20,720 nucleotides of DNA from Paulinella micropora (Eukaryota; Cercozoa; Imbricatea; Euglyphida), in the NCBI GenBank assembly GCA_009731375.1, contig BJOX01000376.1, positions 179,062 through 199,781 on the forward strand. The letters are read 5' to 3'. Positions 8,458 to 14,824 of this stretch are shown one piece after another. Under the pieces are notes generated by a model. It made no database searches. It saw only the letters and a program-made list of their open reading frames with translations, and was not told the origin of the DNA. Position 1 is the stretch's first letter. Every line of letters begins with the position of its first letter. A program made the position numbers and the translations under genes.

Positions 8458-9438
8458 ATGTCGACAGAGACCGCCGAAGTGAGTGAATTCTCGGAGGCAG
8501 ATCAAAGAAGAGAAGAAGAAGAAGCAGGAGGAGGAGGAGGAGGAAGAGGATTGAATGAAGGAGGAGGAGGAGGATTGAATGAAGGAGGAGGAGATGAAGG
8601 AGTAGGAGGAGGAGTAGAAGAGGGCTGGGATGATGAAGGAAGATATGGAGGAGACGGAGATGAAGGAGGATTTGAACAAGAAGAGACGGGAGGAGGAGGA
8701 GCATATGGTAATCCCTTACCACCTGCCTACACGGGAGGAGGAGGACGAAAAATGATCGACTTGATTCATAGTGATGGAGAGGAGATCACAGTGGAGGAAC
8801 AACAGTGGGTGCAAGACCACTATGACCTCACTAAAGAAGAGTTTGATAACAAGATGGGGGTAGAGAAGGATACCTATGTGTGGATCCCTCAGGATCAAAG
8901 AAGAGAGAAAAGTCGTGCTAAAAAGGATGTCTATATCCTATTATCAAACACAGCACAGCTCCTCGGCAAACTGGTCTCTGATCCAGAAGAGAGAAAGAAG
9001 ATACAGCATATCAAGTTTGGGGACACACACACCCACCTTGAATTACTCGATGCTATCTTTGGGGTGTACACTCAAAGCCTAATTTGGGAACGTTCATACG
9101 GCCCACGATGTGAGGGTTACCTCCAGTACACAAACCCAAGAGCAACGGCCAGATTCCTCGCGACTGGTCAGGAGGCAGTCGATGTAACAAAAATGAAGAC
9201 CAATCTGGGTTCGAAAAACTCGAGTGGCATATTTCATTTTTTTACGATGGAAATGAAGGCCTTGGAGGAGGGGAAGGCAGAGATGGAAAAAAGCATTAAG
9301 GCAGCAGGAGAAACTCATCCTGTGATTGATGAGTTAGAGAAGACCGACAGAGTTCTGACCAAGATCAGACTGTTGATGGGTGCGTTACTGCATAATATTT
9401 TCTGTCCATTCACATCCTTGTGTCATTACTTCTGCTAA
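8458..9438 (+). CDS. Unrecognised 326-aa protein, Glu/Gly-rich head
   Basis: The ATG at 8458 is the first in a long open frame. Residues about 1-95 are low-complexity Glu/Gly (GGGGGG, LNEGGGGG repeats) and probably disordered. Residues about 97-310 look like a folded, charged, mainly helical domain: IDLIHSDGEEITVEEQQWV, then KDVYILLSNTAQLLGKLV, HTHLELLDAIFGVY and a Lys/Glu-rich helix near 265-285. The last 25 residues (HNIFCPFTSLCHYFC) change character and may be read-through across an element boundary or a missed splice site. The stop overlaps the tail of a minus-strand frame ending at 9385. It could be a host gene or the gag-like ORF of another retroelement; I do not recognise the family. 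Confidence 0.6.
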   Translation: MSTETAEVSEFSEADQRREEEEAGGGGGGRGLNEGGGGGLNEGGGDEGVGGGVEEGWDDEGRYGGDGDEGGFEQEETGGGGAYGNPLPPAYTGGGGRKMIDLIHSDGEEITVEEQQWVQDHYDLTKEEFDNKMGVEKDTYVWIPQDQRREKSRAKKDVYILLSNTAQLLGKLVSDPEERKKIQHIKFGDTHTHLELLDAIFGVYTQSLIWERSYGPRCEGYLQYTNPRATARFLATGQEAVDVTKMKTNLGSKNSSGIFHFFTMEMKALEEGKAEMEKSIKAAGETHPVIDELEKTDRVLTKIRLLMGALLHNIFCPFTSLCHYFC

Positions 9439-10231
9439 GTGCTGTAAGGTGTGAAAGTTGATGGGTAAAATGTGTGGATTGGGGCGTGCTTGGTCGTCAA
9501 CTACTACTAGACCTGCCTGTCTGAATGCCCTGCTAGTGAGATAGTGACCACCTGGAGTGAGTTGTTGAACGTGAGCAGATGATTGTGCTGTGGTGACAGA
9601 GGTAGTACAAGACCTTTCAGGAATAGGACATACTGGGATGTTACTTTCTGGTATTGGTCCGTCATCGTGTCTGTCTTCGCACTCGTCTCTCTGTCTGTTC
9701 TGTCGGTTCTGACTTTTGTGATCTGAGGTGGGGACCAAACCGATTTTTTGCGCGTACTGTAGCGTAATCGCATTCAGTTCTGCTGACGGCGCAATTTGAA
9801 ACTCGTGCGACTGTTTCGGCGGGTAATAGACCCATGCTTGATTCAGATACCCTTGTACGTTTCCATACTTTTGTAGGTACAGTTCTGCTTTCTGTTCTAA
9901 GCCTTTCTGGTCTGGGTAGTTCCCGCATTTTGCAGGTCTTGCTTCTCCCGGTCTATCAAGGTCTATGAAAGGGAAGAAAGGGTCTTGGTGTGCGTGATAG
10001 CCGCAGACTTCGAGAATTCGAACCGTTTCCCCATCATTTTAGGTGATCCGAAAAATTTGGGGTCGCGAGTAATCCCGCACTGTTCACCGCGTGTATTTCT
10101 CCCTTGACATCGTAGGTTTCCTCTAACATCTGTCTCCTTTCTGACTAACTGCTTCTGTTTACTAGATAGAGTATAGCCAGGCTGTAGCTTGGAATAGATG
10201 GGATGTGGTGGTGGTTCGCAACGACCTGTAC

Positions 10232-10273
10232 GTTCCGATAGAGACTGGGTATGTTCCGATAGAGACTGGGTAC
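10232..10273. repeat. 21-bp tandem duplication
   Basis: GTTCCGATAGAGACTGGGTA occurs twice in a row with a 21-bp period, giving the repeated SLSEHTQ/SLSERTG heptad in the minus-strand Ser/Gln-rich frame. Confidence 0.85.
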
Positions 10274-10480
10274 TTTCAGGAGAGGTGGTGCGTGTAGTGA
10301 TCGACTCTGTTTCGTCTTTCTCTCTCTTGCTTCGATCTCTCTGTTCTCCTGTCTCCTGTTTGTCCTTTCGTGAGTGAGCAGTGTGCAGCTTGTCCTGTGT
10401 CGTTGTTGCCTGTCGTTTGCTGTCTGTGCGTTGTTGTCTACTCTGTCGACTACTTTGCTGCTGACTGCTGTTCTGAGACT

Positions 10481-10604
10481 GTCTTTCTTGCTGACTGCTA
10501 GTCTGTGACTGCCCTGTCTGCGACTGTCTGCTCTGCTGTCTGCCTGTCTGTGACGGTCTTTCTTGCTGACTGCTAGTCTGTGACTGCCTTGTCTGCGACT
10601 GTCT
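10481..10604. repeat. 49-bp direct repeat, 75 bp apart
   Basis: 10481-10529 recurs at 10556-10604 with one mismatch. It encodes the QSQTSSQQER-type repeat in the minus-strand frame, a sign of local duplication within a low-complexity coding stretch. Confidence 0.85.
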
Positions 10605-10862
10605 AGACTGAGACTGTCTGTGATGTGACTGTCTGCTGTTCTGTGTCTGCGTGAACTGTTTCTGTTCGGTGTTGTTGCTAGCGTGTCTAGCTGACTGTCT
10701 TCTGGTTCCTGTCTTCCTCCTCTGTCTCCTGTCCTCCTCCACACAAAACAAACACAGACTGACTCTCTTCCTCCTCTTCTTCGCTAGGCTCGTCTTGTTG
10801 ATCTGTGTTGTCTTCTTCTTGTTTGAGTTCATTGTCTTGTTCGTCTGAGGCTTGCTCAGCTA

Positions 10863-11928
10863 CTACGACAGTAGTTCTAGGTGACTTCTTGGAAGGTTTA
10901 GTGCCCAAAACCTTTTAGACTTAAACCGGGGGCAATCTTTACGGGGGTGTCTCTTGCCTTTCTTGCATTCACCTTTTACGCAAGGCTTGCTGCAGTCTTT
11001 GGCTAAGTGCCCGGGGGAATTGCAGTTGAAGCAACGTTGTGCTTCGTCGTCCGTTTGTTGAGTTACAAATGACTTCTCAAAAGTCTTACGTTCTCCTTTA
11101 GTTTTCTCAGGGGTTTCGCCTGCCTTAAGGGTCTTTCGCTGAGAGTTCTGTTTTAATTTATACTTAACCCAGATTTTTCTCAGCATATCTTCCACTTGGG
11201 AGTGGGAAGTGATTCCCTTATCTTCGAATTGGATCATTAGGGCGTCGAGCCCTCCGAATGCTGGGTGATACGAGAGCTTGTGCAAGAGGTGTGCAGTGAA
11301 AAATTCTGTAGGGATTTTCCCACCGTAGTCTCTTTGAATCTGAAGCTCAGAGAGTCGGTTCTCATCAAGCCAATAGCCTATGTCTCCCTTGGGGCTGGCA
11401 ACGATATATTTTTGCCATCTTATAATCATATCGAGGAGTGATTTGCCGCCATACNNNNNNNNNNATAATCATATCGAGGAGTGATTTGCCTCCATACCTC
11501 TTTTCGACCAAAACCAACATGCCGATAGGATTTCTATTCTCTACACTCATGCACATCGTCACTAGGACGGGTGCTTTAAATGCAACTGAGAGATAGAGTC
11601 CTAATCTTCGCATACGCTGTGCGTATTGTTTGTTAGCTTTTTTTCTTTTGGAGGATGCTCTCTTTTTCCTCGTTTGGGCTCTTCTGGCTTTGTTTTCTTC
11701 TTCCAGCTGCTCCTTTGCCGATAGAAGGAGAGAGGATTTGCCTTTTTGAGAGGATGAATCTTTTCCTTGTTTGGGCTTTACTCTCTCTTTCTGGGGTTCC
11801 TGTTCTGAATCGTCCTCCGAGGACTCGTCAGACCATTCTTCCGCGTTACGCATGAGCACAGGGTCGTATGGAAATTTTGCAACTGCTTTATCTGGTTCCT
11901 CGAGCGTTGAGGCAACCATGTCTCCCAT
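10863..11928 (-). CDS. Gag-like protein with CCHC zinc knuckle (LTR-retroelement)
   Basis: Minus-strand gene, start placed at the ATG at 11928; the frame stays open to the gap at 12043, so an earlier start is possible. An acidic then Lys/Arg-rich head (about residues 10-95) is followed by a helical capsid-like region. Near the C-terminus is CFNCNSPGHLAKDC, an exact CX2CX4HX4C knuckle, and then CVKGECKKGKRHPRKDC, a CX4CX5HX4C variant. Such paired knuckles are usual in Ty1/copia-type Gag proteins that package RNA. The frame is interrupted at 11455-11464 by a gap with a duplicated 33-bp edge; collapsing that duplication puts the two halves in one frame. It stops at 10863, where a -1 overlapping frame continues as acidic protein. 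No pol domain was found downstream. Confidence 0.75.
11422..11497. other. Gap flanked by duplicated 33-bp contig ends
   Basis: 11422-11454 and 11465-11497 are the same 33 bases with one mismatch (position 11449 G against 11492-region T), on either side of ten N. The two contigs overlap but were not merged. The extra 43 bases (10 N plus 33) equal a one-base frame change, which is exactly the offset between the two halves of the gag frame. Confidence 0.92.
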
Positions 11929-12002
11929 TTCTGCGCTATCACCGTAAGTGAATGATTGAAATTGGAACCGCCATTCCTGGTAAACACTACAACTCACAAT
12001 TC

Positions 12003-12052
12003 GGTCCCGCGGGACCAAATTGGTCCCGCAGGACCAAAATTTNNNNNNNNNN
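12003..12052. repeat. Tandem GGTCCCGCGGGACC palindromes next to a gap
   Basis: 12003-12016 is a perfect 14-bp palindrome and 12022-12035 is the same with one central mismatch, joined by AAATT and followed by AAAATTT and the ten N at 12043-12052. Such a foldback run could be part of a hairpin-rich repeat family and would explain the break in assembly. Confidence 0.8.
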
Positions 12053-12647
12053 TAGTCAAGGCTGCATAACCGATAAAACCCATATTGAACCGAATAAACT
12101 TAAGTCTGAACTTGATGACCGAAAACGAATTGCGATGCAGAGGCGTGTCACGGAGATGAATCCGGTAACACTGATAACCTACTAATCAATTGAAAGATAA
12201 TTCGCGAGAACAGTAATTCCGGCAGATTGATTACCGGTGAGTATTTAATCCCTTCGGTACTTCCCACCAATACGAACGGAACTTTACTGAATATACAATC
12301 AATATACACTTTACGCTATCGACGTGACACGTCACTACTTTTAGATTATGGTCGACGTAATGGATGACTGTTAACTGACTTTCTGGAAATAATTCCTACG
12401 TCATTGATTATCCATAAATAGTAAAATGGTAATCGTAGTTAATAAAAGGTAAGTACTGTCGGACCATTCTGATATAAGTAAAATGGAAAACGTTAATATC
12501 TAATTACAAAATGAAAGCGGATGCAACGATCGCCGGGGGCACAATGTACACCTTGAGGCATAAAGTTGGGGACCAATAAACCTATGGGGGTCCACACTGC
12601 TAAAACATCTCGGCTGTCATCGTCCGGGTTCAGGCAAAGATGGGAGA
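12053..12647. other. AT-rich DNA without a gene
   Basis: No supported ORF, RNA gene or clear repeat. Composition changes sharply to GC-rich at about 12,640, a few bases before the DUF285 frame gains its first usable start. A CAG at 12631-12633 could be a splice acceptor. Confidence 0.5.
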
Positions 12648-14471
12648 GTGGCGCCCCTGCCGCCCGCGCCGGGCCTGACGTCACTGTACCGGTCCTTCAG
12701 CGGGTTTGACTCGCTGGCCGGGGCCCTGGACGTGTCGGCGCTGGACACGAGCCAGGTAGAGGACCTCGGCTACGTGTTTGCCGAGTCCTTCCTGGCGGAG
12801 GCCCAGGGCCTCGCGCAATGGCAGGTGGGTGCCGTGCGCGACCTGTCTTTTGCTTTCGCACAGACCGGGGGCCGCTTTGTAGGCGTGGAGGGCTGGACCA
12901 CGAGTGCGCTGGTCAACGCCACGGGCGCCTTCAGCCACGCGGTGGGCTTCGACCGGGACCTGAACGGCTGGCACGTGTCGGGGCTCCTGGACTACCGCCT
13001 CATGTTCGCCGGCGCGGCCAATTTTAGCCACGGCCTGCCGTCGTGGTGGCAGTCGCTGCCCGGGCCGTTCTCCGAGAGCGACTGCACGGACGCGCTGCGC
13101 GGCACGAGGCTGCAGCGGACCGCGGGCCTGGCCTCGGCTTGTGGTCTCGCTCACCACGACCTGATCCTGCGTTACCAGACTACCCAAAGCTGTGGGGGCT
13201 CGTATCGTCCCGCCTTGCGGTTCCTGGACCCGGGCGTGACGGGCGTCAACGGCCAGACGGCGGGTAGCCACAGCTTCTCGGTCGACTTCGGGCTGGGCGG
13301 GGGCTTCGTGTCCTGCCAGCAGGCAGCCGGCACGAGCACGTGCGCCTCGCCCGTCAGCTCGGCACCTTACTTGCCACGCCAACTGCGCCTCCGTGGCATG
13401 CTGGACGGCCTGCAGGGCTTTACCCATGGATGTGTGCGTATCCTAGAGGTATCCAGTTGGGGCCAAGTGAGCATGACGACGAGGCTGTCTTCCTGGTATG
13501 CCTCTTTCCCTAGCAATACGCGGTACAACTGGCTCTTCGATGCCGGTACAATCGACAGCCAGGAGTATCAGACCCAGTGTACCTACTTGGCCCCGATCCA
13601 GGGCACCCGCGCCTTTGCTCACGTGGACGACTTCAGGTTCCTCCTGTTCAACTACCAAGCTCTGGTGGGGGACATTGGTCACTGGGACGTACCTCTGTCC
13701 GGCAGTCTCTTCGCCATACTGGATTCTGCCTATGCTTTCAACCAGCCCTTGTTCTGGAATACGACCGGGGTGACAAGCCTGGATTCGGTCTTCGTGAACA
13801 CGAGGGTCTTCAACGCGGACCTCAGCGCGCTGGACGTTAGTAACGTTCAGTCCTTTGCTTCCATGTTCGAAGGTGCCAGGGATTTTAATCAGCCCCTGGC
13901 AAGCTGGAACACTAGAAGTGCCACGCGTTTCTCCAGTATGTTTTCGAAGACGCAAAAGTTTAACCAGGACATTAGCAGCTGGAACGTAAGTCAAGTCACG
14001 GTTTTCGACTTCATGTTCTACCAAGCGCGAGAATTTGACCAGCCCTTAGCCGGCTGGAAGATTGCTGCCCCGAGCACCAGCATGGTAGGTATGTTTCAGG
14101 ATACTCGCAAGTTCAACCGGCCCCTGGCCGCCTGGAATATGTCGACGGTGCACGACATAGGCTACCAGTTTGCCAACGCCAAGGCCTTCAACCAGGATCT
14201 CAGCGGCTGGGACGTGCGCTCTCTCCACCGCGGAGATGACATGTGGCACAGAAACCGCCACATTTTCGACGGCGCCTGCGCCTTCAACCAAGACCTGAGC
14301 GCCTGGAACGTGCAGGCGTTTGTACTGGAAGTGTGTCAGGATTTCGTGCAGTCGGGCTGGTTCACGTTCGCCCAGTTGCCGTACGTGGCTTGCCAGCAAG
14401 CGTATGGCGCCGGTAGCTTTACGACCACGAACCAGCAAGACCGACAGACCTACTGTGCCAGTCTGCCTTAG
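12648..14471 (+). CDS. DUF285/BspA-like surface repeat protein (5' end uncertain)
   Basis: A long protein of DUF285 repeats, about 25 residues each, with the signature FNQPLASWNTRSATRFSSMF and FNQDISSWNVSQVTVFDFMF: a Phe-Asn-x-x-Leu-x-x-Trp-(N/D)-V core and a later Met-Phe. There are two repeat blocks, residues about 15-135 and about 330-570, split by a Cys-containing segment without repeats. Family members in mycoplasmas, other bacteria and protists are mostly surface or secreted proteins. No signal peptide is visible because the frame is open from 12564 without an in-frame ATG until well inside; 12648 is a GTG. An upstream exon (acceptor near 12633) or a contig fault is likely. The C-terminal (…CASLP) stop is at 14469-14471. 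No membrane anchor follows. Confidence 0.82.
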   Translation: MAPLPPAPGLTSLYRSFSGFDSLAGALDVSALDTSQVEDLGYVFAESFLAEAQGLAQWQVGAVRDLSFAFAQTGGRFVGVEGWTTSALVNATGAFSHAVGFDRDLNGWHVSGLLDYRLMFAGAANFSHGLPSWWQSLPGPFSESDCTDALRGTRLQRTAGLASACGLAHHDLILRYQTTQSCGGSYRPALRFLDPGVTGVNGQTAGSHSFSVDFGLGGGFVSCQQAAGTSTCASPVSSAPYLPRQLRLRGMLDGLQGFTHGCVRILEVSSWGQVSMTTRLSSWYASFPSNTRYNWLFDAGTIDSQEYQTQCTYLAPIQGTRAFAHVDDFRFLLFNYQALVGDIGHWDVPLSGSLFAILDSAYAFNQPLFWNTTGVTSLDSVFVNTRVFNADLSALDVSNVQSFASMFEGARDFNQPLASWNTRSATRFSSMFSKTQKFNQDISSWNVSQVTVFDFMFYQAREFDQPLAGWKIAAPSTSMVGMFQDTRKFNRPLAAWNMSTVHDIGYQFANAKAFNQDLSGWDVRSLHRGDDMWHRNRHIFDGACAFNQDLSAWNVQAFVLEVCQDFVQSGWFTFAQLPYVACQQAYGAGSFTTTNQQDRQTYCASLP

Positions 14472-14771
14472 CCCGTGGGACCCATGGGGGCCCGTGGGGG
14501 GGCCCGTGGTGCACCCACGGTCGGGCTAGAACTAGCTGGCCTGGGGGCTTCTCTCACCGGACGCGCGGTTAGAGAGCTTAAAAGCCGAGGGGCCCTGCTC
14601 CTTTGTTCCGCGCGGGCAGCGTGAGCGGCGAGCGAGGAGAGGGAGGGGAAAAAGAGGGCTGTGCACGCCACCCCCGGCGGGCGGGGGGGGGGAATCCCGG
14701 TATTAGACAGGAAGCCAACAAGGGGGGGGGGGGGGGGGGGGCCCCCCCCCCCCCCCCCCCCCCCCGGGGGT
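14472..14771. other. GC-rich spacer with hairpin and poly-G/poly-C
   Basis: No gene seen. Just after the DUF285 stop, 14503-14519 forms CCGTGG-TGCAC-CCACGG, a hairpin. Several GGGCCCGTGG-like words precede it. The stretch ends in a G run and then a C run (about 14724-14765), an inverted homopolymer pair that may be an assembly artefact. Confidence 0.6.
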
Positions 14772-14781
14772 NNNNNNNNNN
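14772..14781. other. Assembly gap separating the GC-rich gene cluster
   Basis: Ten N after poly-G/poly-C. Everything to the right has a different gene style from everything to the left of 12,640, so linkage across this gap needs proof. Confidence 0.95.
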
Positions 14782-14824
14782 GAGTTCTTAAAAGTCAGGC
14801 TCTGCAACAGAAACCTGGTCAGCC

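Larger units (their letters stand above)
9385..10908 (-). pseudogene. Broken ORF region after gag: acidic, Ser/Gln-rich, Cys/His cluster
   Basis: Three minus-strand stretches in two frames follow the gag gene. 10908-10687 is acidic (SEEEEEESQS) and overlaps the gag end in the -1 frame. 10832-10040 is very rich in Ser, Gln and Arg (SQTSSQQER repeats, with a 49-bp DNA repeat at 10481-10529 and 10556-10604). Its end gives LRCQGRNTRGEQCGI, then the frame changes near 10040. The other frame gives CGYHAHQDPFFPFIDLDR, a Cys-rich stretch and a Tyr/Gln-rich tail to 9385. The C…C…CxxH arrangement resembles small zinc-binding motifs. No RT, integrase, RNase H or protease motif is seen. I read it as a decayed downstream part of the gag-bearing element, but a frameshifted gene of its own is possible. 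Confidence 0.4.

Noticed and set aside
12681-13427. Minus-strand 248-aa frame over the DUF285 gene
   Set aside because: It is the reverse-complement shadow of the repeat gene; the plus-strand frame has clear family repeats.
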